Positions 26,501-38,711 of a DNA stretch of 64,000 nucleotides are shown here, in pieces. Below the pieces are notes generated by a model. That model ran no database searches and was not told where the DNA came from. It saw only the letters and a program-made list of their open reading frames with translations. The stretch covers positions 186,001 through 250,000 of the forward strand of contig CADCXA010000014.1 in the NCBI GenBank assembly GCA_902806565.1, read 5' to 3'. The stretch comes from Hypoxylon rubiginosum (Eukaryota; Ascomycota; Sordariomycetes; Xylariales; Hypoxylaceae). Both the position numbers and the translations under genes were made by a program. Position 1 is the stretch's first letter. Every line of letters begins with the position of its first letter.

Positions 26501-28982
26501 TCTCGCTCAGTACAACTTCCTGGACAGCGATCTGATCGACGCGGTTAAGAGCAATCCCGGGCAAGACGTCACGAACCAATGGAACAGTCAAGTTTCCAAC
26601 GTTCAAGGAAACAAGACCGCTTTGGCTACCAAATTGAATAGCATCAACTGTATCAAGGAGACCTTCTACGTTGGCATACCCGACTTCCGTTACACAGCCA
26701 AGTGTCAGGCCAACAACTATATTCTCCTTGCCTTTGCTATCATAATTTGCGCCGTCATCGCCATTAAGTTCTTCTCGGCATTGCAGTTCGGCTCTAAACG
26801 ACGTCCCGCTCCACAGGACAAGTTTGTCATCTGTCAGATCTCGGCCTATACGGAAGGAGAAGATTCCCTGAGAAAGGCAGTCGACTCCCTTACGGCCTTG
26901 CAGTACGACAACAAGAGGAAGCTGATCTGTGTTATCTGCGACGGTATCATCGTTGGTGAAGGCAACGATCGCCCTACCCCGAAGATTGTTTTGGACGTTC
27001 TTGGAGTTGACCCTAAAGTCGACCCCCCGGCCCTGCCCTTCAAGTCTGTCGGCACTGGAAGCGAGCAACTCAATTACGGTAAAATTTACTCTGGTCTTTA
27101 TGAGTACGAAGGCAATGTTGTCCCTTACATCGTCGTCGTCAAGTGTGGTAAGGAATCGGAACAGACCAAGGCCAAGCCCGGTAACCGCGGCAAGCGTGAC
27201 TCTCAAATTCTGCTTATGAGCTTCCTGAACCGTGTCCACCACCGCTCTCCGATGAACCCTCTCGAGCTTGAGATGTTCCATCAGATCAACAACATCATTG
27301 GTGTTGACCCTGAACTGTACGAGTACCTTCTGATGGTTGACGCCGATACTTGTGTCCGAGAGGATTCTCTCAACAGACTTGTCGCTGCCTGTGCCAACAA
27401 TTCCAAGATTGCCGGTATTTGCGGTGAGACTGGTCTTCAAAACGAGGAACGCTCGTGGTGGAGTATGATACAAGTTTACGAATACTATATTTCTCACCAT
27501 CTGTCAAAGGCTTTCGAATCACTCTTTGGCAGCGTTACTTGTCTTCCTGGATGGTAAGTTGTCTCGTTTCTATACCACATACAAGATTCTGTGACTAATA
27601 TGAGACATAGCTTTTCAATGTATCGTCTGCGCACTGCTGATCGGGGCAAGCCTCTGATTATTTCCGATTCCGTCATCAAGGATTACAGCATCTGCAACGT
27701 CGACACACTCCACAAGAAGAATCTGCTATCCCTTGGTGAAGATCGATACCTCACCACGCTCATGACCAAGTATTTCCCGTACATGTCTTACAAGTTCTGC
27801 CCTGATGCTTATTGTGAAACTGCTGCTCCCGAGAAATGGAGCGTCTTGCTCTCGCAGCGTCGCAGATGGATTAACTCGACCATTCACAACCTGGCTGAGC
27901 TGATGATGCTCAAAGACATGTGCGGTTTCTGCTGTTTCTCCATGCGTTTCGTCGTCTTCATTGATCTCACTGGAACCCTTATTCTTCCGGCTACCTGCGT
28001 TTATCTGGGTTACCTTATATACCTGATCGCAAGTCATACTGGTCCATTCCCGACTATTTCCATTGCCATGATGGCTGCGGTCTACGGTCTTCAAGCCTTG
28101 ATTTTCATCCTCAAGCGACAGTGGCAGCACGTCGGCTGGATGGTCATCTATCTCATCGCCTTCCCCATTTACTCCTTTGTCCTGCCGATCTACTCGTTCT
28201 GGAACCAAGACAACTTCAGCTGGGGTAACACGCGTATCGTTATTGGAGAGAAGGGCAGCAAACAAGTGGTTGCAGTCGACGATGAGGGCTTCGACCCGCG
28301 ATCCATCCCGCTGCAGCGCTGGGATGACTATGCTACTTTGAACAACCTGCCTGGCCGCCGTGGTATGCACAGCGAGAAGGGACATGATATCTATGATGAC
28401 ACGTACGAGATGGACGACATGAAATCAGTCTATTCGTCCGTTCGACAGCCCTCTGTCCTGACTGGTCTCCAAGGTCGTGGTGGATACATGCCTCCTCAGT
28501 CGCCTGCCCCCTTCCAGCACATGTCTCGCCAGTCCACCTACGGTCCATACACCGACAACCCAATCCACCGGCAATCCACCGCTTCATTCGGCGACATGCA
28601 GCACATGCAGCAGCCCCTCTACCACGACAGCCCGATGAACCGGCCCAGCATGACCAACCTCCGCGCCGTGTCCAACAACTCGCCGCACGAGATGTACCGG
28701 GCCTCGAACGCGACGCTCGGCTACGCCGGCGGCAACCGCCCGCCGCTCGGCCCGGGGGGCCACCAGTCCACCGCCTCCTTCGACTTCCAGCGGGGCCACG
28801 CGGGGCCCGACGACGGCACCATCGTCGAGGCCATCCAGGCCGTCCTGCGCGAGGTCGACCTCGACACGGTGACCAAGAAGCAGGTCCGCGCGCTCGTCGA
28901 GCAGCGCCTGAAGACGGAGCTGGCGGGCGAGCGGCGGTCGTTCCTCGACCGGCAGATCGACAACGAGCTGGCGAACATGTAG
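23532..28982 (+). CDS. chsVII: Class VII chitin synthase with degenerate myosin-like domain
   Basis: The exons are 23532..23839, 23894..27553 and 27611..28982, giving 1,779 residues, typical of the class. The first intron splits a Gly codon before [10 protein letters not shown]; the second splits the Cys of [16 protein letters not shown]. The N-terminal region resembles a myosin head but lacks a P-loop, and the switch-II position reads VEIPDPN instead of a DxPGFS-type motif, so ATPase activity is unlikely. A cytochrome b5-like region and membrane helices follow. The catalytic part has GEDRYLT at about 1365-1371 and QRRRW at about 1405-1409. The C-terminus carries a DEK-type domain ([14 protein letters not shown]). 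The protein probably works with class V chitin synthase in polarised wall growth. The last 300 bp are notably GC-richer than the rest. Identity is firm. Confidence 0.95.
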
Positions 28983-29548
28983 AAACCCGCCCTCGACTAG
29001 TAAGAAATAAAAACTTGGAGGGCCTAATTTGGATATTGTACATAATAGTAAAAAAAAAAAGCAAAGGAAGCTAACTTGTGGAATCATCATGTTTTGATAC
29101 GAACAGCGGCGGGATTTTTAGGAACGGGTCCGGATTCATCGAATTAAAAGAAGCTTGTTCCTAATTTTGGCGTTACGAGCAGAACGGAACAGAAGCAAAA
29201 CAGAAGTGCTATCTAATTGCCAATGGTAGTTGTAGTCGATGGAGTATGGTCAGACTCGCGTGTCGCAATTCTTTCTTTTTATTCTTGTCTTTTCGGATAC
29301 AGGATTCGGCGGTTTCTTGGATATCTTGTTTCATCGTCGCTGCTGCATATCATTATATATTGTCGTTATATACTACGTATGTATTACGGCTCTCTCTTAC
29401 AGATATAGTGAGCAAGTATTGCTACTAGGTAATATCAACTTTTAAAACACGACTTGTGTCTTGCATGGTGGATGTGATTACTTGATGGTATTTGGAAAGT
29501 GAGATACATCTTGTAAGTCAACCGAAACTCCAGCCGCAACCCCCTTTA
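28983..29548. other. Convergent 3' flanks
   Basis: This spacer separates the 3' ends of class VII chitin synthase and the ankyrin/HET gene. It contains an A10 run at about 29050 and T-rich stretches that may include polyadenylation signals for both. I see no gene in it. Confidence 0.5.
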
Positions 29549-32500
29549 TTACCGAATTTCCAGCCTCTGTATCGTTGTATTCCCACGCATATCCTCCAGC
29601 TTCTCCACCTTTGCGCCATAATGATTTAGAAATATCTTATCAACATACTCGTACCACGTATCTCCGCCTGACCTCTTCTCCCTTAAAAGCACTAGGTCCA
29701 CCGAACCGCCCACAACTGCAACCCACAAGCCTTCCTCAGCTTCACCCTTGTTTGTTAGCCCAAAATAACCACTTTCTGTGTACACTAGATCTCTATCATA
29801 CTCCACCTCATCCTCCATATTACGACAGATGTCCAGGTCGAAATCATCACGCGCTTTGGAACGCGACTCCCAAGAGTCTATCATGCCCTGCAGGAAATGC
29901 GGAGCTTGGCGGGAGCAAGCGGGTGTGTCGCTATCTACGGAGAGCTTCCAAGCGAGGAATGCAGCGATTTGTTCCTGCTCGTAGCCGGCGACACTTTCTG
30001 AGGTGAAAATTGTGTCAAGAATGGCGCTTCCATTGGTTATCTGCTGAGCTTCCGGGCCGCGGCATAGGTAGGGATCGTATACGCTTCTACTTTGCCTCGC
30101 AAGTGCCAGGACCGCTGGCTTGACGATTCCATAGACGTCCTTCTCCTTCGTAACAGATATTTTGAAGGCTACTTTATCAACCAAGCACCCATCTATACGT
30201 AAAATAATCGGCGTTGTCGTTGGCCGTCCGTCGATAAATTTAGAGTATTTTGGCTGCTTGCCCGCGAACTGGTCGTAATCCAGGTCTTCTAACGGCTTGA
30301 AGTCTGCAACCCATGATGGTAGATTTGGCTGGGTTTTAGCGCTAGAGCGGTGGCTCAGGTTCCAAACTCTCATGCCCCCGGTACAGTCAATGAAGTACCG
30401 AGAAGCATGAACATATACCTCTTGTACTGTAAGAGTGTAATCGGCAACAGGCCGCTTAACAGCCCGATCATTCTCAACTGAAGCAAGCCTAAGAATCGCG
30501 AAGATCTTATCTCTTGGATCACTTGCTTTGAACGAAGTCATGACCAAGCTCGCGCCGAATAGTCCTAGCTGACCAAACTGTCGTCGGTGATCGTCGCATT
30601 GTACAATATGGAAGAATGAAAAGAACTCAGGAAGTGGCCGCACAATAGCTGGAATGCAGGTCGAGCCCAAAAGCGCCGCTTTGAATGTCTTCCAAGGACA
30701 TCGATGTTGCCCCAGCATAACAAGGCCTCTGGTACCAGCGATTAGTATCTCCTGAAATATCCAGGCCCGTTTGAAATATTCGCTCGAGAGCAGACTCCTC
30801 AGGCCATTGATGGCCATCTGGTCTGCTATTACGTCGCGCGCAAGGTCTTGAACGTCGTCCCGCTCTTGAATATCGAAGTGCTCCCAGGAACTTCCATTAG
30901 CGTCCTTACGCAATGCTTCGTGCAGTTTGCATAGAGTTGGAATATGCTTAAAAGCAGCTTGGGTATCGCTGTCTGCTTCTCCAATCCACATTAGGACTGA
31001 TCTGGCTTTGCGATAGATATCAGTCATTAGAGCTACTTGCTGGTTGCGCTCTTGTTCGTCTTCTTGGTTAATACAAACAGCATCGATCCATAAAATCCTT
31101 GTATTTGTCTCATGTCGAATTCTCTCCAAAGCTGCTTTGCAGTTTGGAATTATTAAGAGCCTCTCGGCGCCGCACTGGACTGGGATTGTCCTCAATTCCT
31201 CTTTCCACTCGTAAGATAAGGCCTCAAAAGGGGGTTTCTTGCTAAGGTCAACATCATAGAGCTCGAAGGATATAATATCGCCTTTCCTACCCGGAACTAA
31301 TTCGAGGACTCGGATATATCCCTCCTCTAGCGGGCGATATTCATATTTCATTCTTTTATTTAGGGCCTCCTGTTCAGTCTCTTTTATAGCTCGGTTATTG
31401 GATTGCAGCAATGTGGCGGTCTGGGACAGAAGCTTGACTAGTGATTCATTGCCAAACTCCTTAGCATAAGACAAGGCACTCCGGCCGTTGTTGTTTTTAA
31501 TATGAACATCGGCACCTCTTTCGATCAATATTTTGACGACCATAGTGTGTGCTGTTCTTGCTGCTATAATAATCGGCGTGTCTCTGTTATTAGATGGATG
31601 GTTCAAATCCGCACCATGGTCGATTAGCAACTCGACAAGGCCCTCAGATCCAATGGCCGAGGCTAGACATAATGGCGACCGATGGAGGACGGACTCCGGC
31701 TTCGTTCCAGCACCCCTTTCCAGGAGGAGCTTTACGAGAGGGTGACAGTCCGTACTTACAGCTGCAGCCAGTGGTGTATAGCCGGAGATGTCCGCAGATT
31801 CGATATTAGCTCCATTTTCAAGTAACGTCTCGGCTATAGCCACGTGCCCGTTCGATGCTGCATACCATAGCGCAGTCCTTGACTCTTCGTCCTTTGTTTC
31901 TTTCTCTGCACCAAGTTCAAGTAAGAGCTCGACAACCTCTTGTTTGCCAAACTGAGAAGCGCAGGAGAGAGGCGTCCGCCCGGCATTTTCTTGGGTGTCG
32001 AGTTTAGCACCCTGCCCGTAAAGTAGTTTAACCGTGGATATGTGACCCAAGCCTGCTGCAACCAAAAGTGGCGTAAGCCCGACCTCGTTTTGGGGATCAG
32101 CGGGGGCGCCGTGTTCGATAAGTATCCTTATTGCAGCATCCTGCCCTCCGGAGGCGGCAACGAAGATTGGGATGTTTTGGTCATCATCACCATTCACTTT
32201 GGTGCCCACCCTGATCAACCGTGTAATCTCAGCCAGACGTCCCCATCCTGCAGCGCGTATAAGACTCTTTGCATGCCTAGCCTCTCTATGCAGTGGAGAT
32301 TCAAGTGCATCTCGAATCTGTGGTAACTCTGAGACATCCCCGCGGTCGTGAGCATCGGCGAAAGAGACTGATGTTTCGTCCTGGGAAGAACTATCATCGG
32401 AAGAGCTATCATCGGAAGAGCTATCATCAATACTTGCGCCATGGCTGATTAATAACTCCACTACGCGGTGATGGTCACCAGCTGTAGCGAAGAGCAACGG

Positions 32501-34541
32501 CGTTTTGCCGTATGAAACCGATGAATTTGGATTGCTTCCCTTCTTCAGCAAGCACCTAACTATCTCTTCGAATCCTTTCTGTGACGCTACAGATAGTGGG
32601 CTTTGTCCATCGGAATCTGCCGCGTCCACATGAGCGCCTTGTGCGAGGAGCGTCCGCACGATCTCTTCGTGGCCGTAACGTGCAGCCCACCATAGTGCAG
32701 ACTCGCCATTCGCATCTTGCAAGTCTGGGTTAGCTCCATAGTCAATTAGCAGCTTCAAGACCAGTTCGTGGCCATTTTCAGCCGCTATAGAGATGGGCCT
32801 CCGACCATTCGGGTCAATCAAATTTACATTACCGCCCCCATCAACAAGTCGTGCAACCTCTGCCGCATTACCGTTTCTTGTAGCAGAAATGAGCTTCGTT
32901 ATTGATTGCATTACCGAATTATGCTTGCTGATAGAAGCCCTCTGAGTGAGGAGATTGGCTATCGCTGTGTGCCCTTGTCCAGTAGCAAGAGCTTGTGCCG
33001 TATTCCCATTCTTTGTCTCAGCAGTCTGGTCGGCTCCATTATTGAGCAGAATTTCTACTATGACTTGATGGCCATGATATGCAGCATGATGTATCGGGGT
33101 ACGCAGCTTATCGTCTTTTGTTGCGATGTTGGCGCTATTGTCAAGCAGCAGCGAGACGATATCCTCGTGTCCCAGTTCAGCCGCAATACTCAAGACGGAC
33201 ATGCCCTCAAAGGTTTTAGCTTCGATATCGCTACCTCGTTTTATGAAAAAGCGAACTAGAGCCACGTCGTCTTCCCCCACCGCGTAGTGTAACGCAGTGT
33301 AATTCTTACCTCCTCTCGCCTCGAGATGAGCTCCATGATCCACCAAAAATTGAGCCGCCATCCGTTTTCCATACTTTGAAGCAGTATGCAACGGGGTCAT
33401 GTTTGCAAAGCTGCGAGCTTCGATATCGGCGCCATCTTCCAATATATACTGCATCGCTTCTAGATTGTCGCTACGAGCGGCCAGATGTATAGGCCAATTT
33501 CCCTCATTGTCTATTGTATTAAGAGTAGCATTATTGTCCGCAAGCAAACGTAATATTTCCATGTTGCCCTGGCGTACGGCCAAAGCTACAGGACTGTAGC
33601 CTGATTTAATATCCTTTCGATCAACGTCAACGTTGTGGCGTAAGATGACTTCAACTACTGTACGACGATTATTCTCCACAGCGATATGAAGTGGCGTTTC
33701 GCCCTCGTCATTCTCTTCCATAAGAATGTGCCGGAGAGAGTTTCCAATATATTCTCTGAAATATAAGAAGTTAGCATTCAACATCGGGGGCGAGTTCTTG
33801 ATTCTACGGAGATACATATTGTAGACCTCATAATATAGTTGTTGCAAACATATTCCATACAAGTTGAGGCCATTGAAGCATCTCACATTATTTAGGGACG
33901 GGTACTTACATGATTGCTGAACTGCCGGATAGCGCAGCCATATGACCCAACGTCAGACCCAATGAATCCCGTGATGAAGCATCTAAGCCTAGCTGGATAA
34001 GAAGCTGCAGAGCGTCTAATTGTCCGAATCTAGCTGCGTGATGTACTGCTGTCCATCCATCCGTGTCTCGCGAGTGAATATCAACTTTCAAGTCATGTAG
34101 CAGCTGAATAGCTTTACATTGACCATACTGCGCCGCCAAGTGCAATGGAGTAGCCAGAGAAGAATCCCGGGACTGTAGGTCAGCGCCGTAGGTAGTAATA
34201 AGCAGAGTGATCATTTCGCATTGCCCAGTTATCACCGCAGCATAAATTGGCGTGGCACCAAATTTCGTTTTCGCCAACATGGTTGCGTTTGCCTTGCTTA
34301 GGATGGACATGACTTCGCATGACCCTCCCGCGGCAGCATGGTGAACAGCCGTGAATCCATCCTCGTCTTGGCCGTTCACTTCTGCACCCTCTTTGATGAG
34401 TAACCTTACTAGGTGAGCATAGCCTTCGCTCGCCGCCCATCGAAGTGCTTCATTCTTGCTTAACTCCTCCTTATCAGAATTGAATCCTTCGTCGAGAAGT
34501 AGCTTAGCTACGCTGGACGAGGGTGAAAGTTTGTCAGACAT
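29549..34541 (-). CDS. Giant ankyrin-repeat protein with C-terminal HET domain
   Basis: Exons 34541..33910 and 33755..29549 give 1,612 residues. The intron has a GTAAGT donor at 33909 and a GCTAAC branch with TTTCAG acceptor at 33756; splicing restores an interrupted ankyrin repeat. I count about 28 ankyrin-like repeats from about residue 30 to 1000 (motifs such as TPLHLAAQYGQ and RTPIHHAAYHGH), broken by an acidic DDSSS spacer. The HET domain begins with EALSYEW at about 1055-1061 and includes ILWIDAVCINQEDEQER. HET domains trigger cell death in fungal nonself recognition, and ankyrin arrays are likely the sensing or scaffolding part; no NACHT or NB-ARC domain is visible, so this is not a standard fungal NLR. 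An upstream in-frame ATG at 34607 would add 22 residues. Neighbours give no partner. The architecture call is firm; the role in incompatibility is inference. Confidence 0.88.
32386..32429 (-). repeat. 15-bp coding tandem repeat (DDSSS)
   Basis: About three copies of a 15-bp unit (GAAGAGCTATCATCG on the plus strand) encode SDDSSSDDSSS between two ankyrin blocks of the large HET protein. The unit is a multiple of three, so copy-number change would keep the frame. Confidence 0.8.
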
Positions 34542-36012
34542 AGGCTCTACCTGACACTTTTGCTGAGAATAATGAATGTAACGAGGAAGAAGGTGACAGA
34601 GTGGCAAGTGTTTGGTCTCTCAGCTAAACCTTAGCTATATGACACCCGAGTTTGTAGGAGGGCTGTCGTGCTGCCTAAAACTTCACATGACCTTTCGACA
34701 GTAAGGCTCGGGGCAAGAATAGTTGAGCAAGGCTAAACGCGAAGCGCCACCGGCTCAAAAAGCGCATTGCTATGGGCCGTATCGCTAAATGGCAATAGCC
34801 CAACACTCTGGCGAGTAGGGCAGAAAAGGACGAGCTTATTGATGTTTGATTGATTGCAGAAGTGAAAAGGTCTAAGAAGCCCCTCCCACGATGGGCGTCC
34901 CAATATTTGTGCCTGCTATCTAGGCTGACGCAAGACCAAGCCACCTTGAATCAACCAATAGATAGCGGTCATCATAAATCATGCATAAGTACGTACCTAC
35001 CGAGGATGGTTATTATTCTGAAGCTGTAGTCACTGATTAGAATGTATAGTAGAAGCATCTTACAGCCTCGAGGAACATCTGGCAGCTAAGCATACATGAA
35101 CTATGTCGATAAAGTAAGGGGTAGGGTTTTCATAGCTTCACAACTCCTCAATATATACTCGACTCGACATTGTTTTAGGAACAAATGATATGAACTGCAT
35201 TACGCAGAGAAGACCGACCGAATCTAATGTGGTTGACTATAACGACTACATGTAGGTTAAGGAACGAGAATCAGCGGGGAAAATGAAGATATTTTTACAT
35301 TCTCAACTGGAAGAGCTTAACCGTTGATGAGGAATTCGAATCTAGATAAGTACCCTGATCAAGACGGGCATTTGGTTGCCTCTACTTCTTGATAAGGGTC
35401 ACTCCAAGTACCAGCCGGCTAGTTGCGGCAACAAATTAATCAATTAAAGCAGACCAAGGTACCCCTATCACTGTTCTCATTGTCGTTGCTTATGTTGACC
35501 GTTCTCTCGGCGATATATCTGAAATGCGGAAAAAAAATATCACGCTGTGGTGAACAGAATGAAGCCGGCAATTATGTTAAGTGTCCTTCTAAATATCGTG
35601 AATTCGGCCCGTGTTGACTTAATACTGCTAGGTAGAAGAGTCGGAGGAGTAAGGCACTGGAAGTGGAGGAATTGGTAGGAATTGGCGGTAGGGAACACAA
35701 AAGCTTGATATCTTGTTCACATATGCTTCGGGTGATTTGGTATACATAAATAGGATAAAAAGGGGAAGTGTATCTACACAACCGTGATCAATATCAAAAC
35801 TTCGTGTTAAATCTTTCGGTGTTTAACCTGCTAGAGTATCGGATATTCCGACTACATGTCTCATACGCACACATTACACATATGCCGACCGCTCATAAAA
35901 AAGCTGAAGATGTGCTTAAGGTGTATGAAGATGTCCTTAAGGTGTATACCCAATCCAAGATCTGAATGAACCACCGAACGAGCCAAATACCAAGTCAAGC
36001 CCGCCTACCATA
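34542..36012. other. Intergenic region
   Basis: About 1.5 kb between the start of the ankyrin/HET gene and the end of the mitochondrial kinase gene hold no gene I can support. The part next to 34541 is the ankyrin/HET promoter. It contains the small tandem repeat listed at 35906. Confidence 0.5.
35906..35947. repeat. 21-bp tandem duplication
   Basis: Two adjacent 21-bp units beginning GAAGATG and ending AAGGTGTAT differ at one base (G or C at position 9). They lie in otherwise featureless intergenic DNA. Confidence 0.85.
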
Positions 36013-37659
36013 CTACCCACCTACCGTGTCGTCAATCTTGCCGACCCCCTTCAGCCGCAGGTACACGTCGGTGCCCCAGCCGTACAGGCTCTGGACGGCG
36101 ATGCCGCCGCCGAAGTACTCGGCGTACGCGCGGCTGAGCGGCAGCCCGTAGCCGAGGCCGGCGATGGAGCTGCCGCCGCCGTTGGCCGCCGAGATGACGC
36201 CCAAGGCGTCGACGCTCGAGTCGGCAGCGCCGCCGCCGCCGTTGTTGTTGTTAATATTGTCGATGCTGCCGCCGGGCACGTCGTCGTCCTCGCTGAAGGT
36301 CGTGAAGCTGTAGCTCCAGATGTTGGGCAGGACCTCGGGGGCGATGCCGCCGCCGCGGTCGCGGATGCGGATCGTGACGCCGGGCGCGTTGTCGTCGAGC
36401 GGCTTGATGGCGTCGCCCCGGAACGCGCCCTTGTCGCCGGCGGGCGGGGTCAGGGTGACGTGGGGCGGGCCCGCGTCGGGAGGCTCGGGGGCGATGGTGA
36501 TGACGACGGGCTCGCGGTTGCGGCCGTTCTCGACCGTGGCGCGGAAGGCGTTCTTCAGCAGCTCCGTCACGATGTACTCGAGGTGCATGGGCACGAAGGC
36601 GAAGGTGGTGTCGGGCTCGCCGTCGATGACCCAGTGTGGACGCACGCCGTACTTGAGCTCGCAGATGTCGGCGACGAAGCCGGCGCACGAGTCGACGACG
36701 TCTGAGGGCGAGAGGGCGGTGTCAATGACGCCGATGAAGGACGGGTGCTCCGGGCACGGCGTGGGCGAGGCGCCCGGGTCGAAGTGCGGGAGGCTGCTGT
36801 AGTGCAGGGCGATGTGCTGCTCCGCGATGAGCCGGGTGCCGATGCGCGTACGTAGGTGCGTGTCGAGGAAACGCGTTACCTCCTGAGGGCTGATGTAGCG
36901 GCGGCACTCGAGGAAGCCTTTCGCGAGGATGGGAATGGTGTCCTGGTGGGTCTGAACGAGCTCGGCGAGGACGGAAGTGAAGCGGATCTCGGCATCGAGG
37001 TTGGCGATGTGGCGGTGCTTCCAGGGCAGTAGGGTCGACAGTGAGTGCAGGTAGTTGTTGTAGATCTTACTGATGCTAGGGTTCGAGACTACGATGAATG
37101 GGAGATTGCGTAGCGCCTGGATACGGTGCGCCAGCCGGATCGGCAGGAGCGAGAGCGTGAAGTTGGCCGAAGAGTAGAGAGCTTCTGACGAGAGCGGAGG
37201 GCGGCCATGTCTATAGTGGTTGTGGGTTGTTAGCTAACCAGGTCATACTTAAGTATATTATATATATATCTTTATATGTATATCCATGTGTCATATGTCG
37301 GTGTAGCATTATCCCCATAGCTTGAGCAAAAATATTGAATATGTTATGACCGATACAAACGGAACGACGTACTTCACCAGGTCAGCTAGACTTAATGGAT
37401 GCTGGTGCTTATTGGTAAGGTCGGCTATCTCGTCGTCGGTTACGGTCGCGGTGCTCGGAGGATGGGACCATTTCTGATCTGACGAGGACGAAGAGCTATC
37501 TAGAGCGTGTGAGGAATAAGACCTATAACACGGTCTCAGGGCATTGCCATTTCCATTGCGTGGTGCAATCGAGGCATTGGGCGTGTAGAAACACCGCAAC
37601 GGCCTAAGTGCGCTCCTCCTCATGGCGGCATATTGCAAGGTGTGTAAGCGGTGAAGCAA
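36013..37659 (-). CDS. Mitochondrial PDK/BCKDK-family protein kinase
   Basis: Kinases of this family phosphorylate and switch off the pyruvate or branched-chain ketoacid dehydrogenase complex in the mitochondrial matrix. Exons 37659..37373 and 37210..36013 give 494 residues; the intron (GTACGT donor, GCTAAC branch) joins LADLVK to HGRPPLSSEAL. Residues 1-50 are Arg/Ser-rich and fit a mitochondrial presequence. The helical N-domain contains LPIRLAHRIQALRNLP and GTRLIAEQHIALHY. The GHKL ATP site has the N-box ELLKNAFRA at about 312-320, then DRGGGI and GLGYGLPLSRAYAEYFGG. The acidic insert with an NNNNGGGG run after the ATP lid is unusual and low-complexity. The 3' half of the gene is GC-rich compared with its surroundings. 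A possible GTAGGT donor overlaps the last codons, so a further 3' exon is not excluded. I favour PDK over BCKDK but cannot separate them with certainty. Confidence 0.87.
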
Positions 37660-38319
37660 GAGAAGAGCTACGAGGGTTTATAGGCTGTGTTTTGTTACGC
37701 TGGAGCGGTTTGGAGTCAGAGAAAGAGAAGATGCGGTCGATTGGACAAGGCAGTTTTTAGGACATGTCGGAGTCACGAGAACCAGCCATCTAAACCCCGA
37801 TAAAGAAAACGACGTCAGTGTCGATTTGATAAGCCCCCACCATATTTTTATTTAGGGAGATGTCGATCCTGTCTTTCACCCGTCCTTTAGCGTCCTTTGA
37901 GCTCTGGCTTTAGCCGATCGACAGTTCAACTCGATTTATGCATAGTGAATAGGGGTATTAAGATCTTTCCTACGTCAATGCTGTAGATAAAAATAACCAC
38001 TACTACAATAAGTAGGTATAAGAGATTACCTAGGTAGTAGCTAAGATATACAAACAAAGTATCGCTTCGAATTACAACTACAAGACAATACCGCATCAGT
38101 GTAAGGTGTAAGACTTGGATCAGTACATATGTAGGATCAGAGATAGAGCATGTCTATTCTAATTCTCGATCTCGACTATTGCATAAGCAAAGCCAAGCTT
38201 TCTAACTTGGAGGTGTACATAGTAGAGCTCACAACTGTACCCCGCGCAAACAAATGCCCGCTTTGCTCGTGGCTCGTGCGATGCTCACTGCCCCTCATCG
38301 TGATACCTAATCGAGACAT
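37660..38319. other. Intergenic, kinase promoter
   Basis: This AT-rich spacer contains the promoter of the minus-strand kinase gene and the 3' flank of the I9 inhibitor gene. I see no coding sequence. Confidence 0.5.
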
Positions 38320-38711
38320 TTATTGAGTCCTAACCTCCTGGTCCAGCTCGACGGCCTTGACGTGTTCGTTCGACTCCAACGTAGTCATGGCGTCGTTGGG
38401 GAAGGTGACCCTGACAGGTAGCTACATTTAGCGGAGGAATGCAATGCAAATGCGCAATGCACAGACTAGGTACATATGTAGATGCGGATGGACAACGAAG
38501 GGATTAACATACGAGAAGCCCTTGATAAGGTTATATTCGTGGCCGATCTTACCGCCCTGGTCCACGGCGTGCTTCTTCGCGGCAGCGACCTGCTCGGGCG
38601 TCGCGTCCGGGTTGCAAGTGACCTATTGGGCAATGAGCAACATTGTTCTCACGACTCGTCATCTATGATGCCGCGAGGGGGAGAGCGTATAATTACAATG
38701 TAGGTAGGCAT
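38320..38711 (-). CDS. PBI2: Proteinase inhibitor I9 (PBI2-like)
   Basis: Three exons, 38711..38697, 38622..38513 and 38410..38320, give 71 residues. The first exon holds only five codons (MPTYI). The introns have GTAATT and GTATGT donors and end in TAG and CAG. The assembled protein begins MPTYIVTCNPDATPEQ, continues AAAKKHAVDQGGKIGHEYNL, and then has IKGFSVTFPNDAMTTLES and HVKAVELDQEV. This is the subtilisin-propeptide fold of the I9 family; the yeast relative inhibits vacuolar proteinase B and aids vacuole fusion. The length is exactly that of the family. There is no signal peptide, so it is cytosolic or vacuole-associated. The gene faces away from bms1 across a 1-kb divergent spacer. Confidence 0.92.

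Noticed and set aside
26313..27500. 395-codon minus-strand frame within class VII chitin synthase
   Set aside because: It is the antisense shadow of the conserved catalytic region; no resemblance to a known family.
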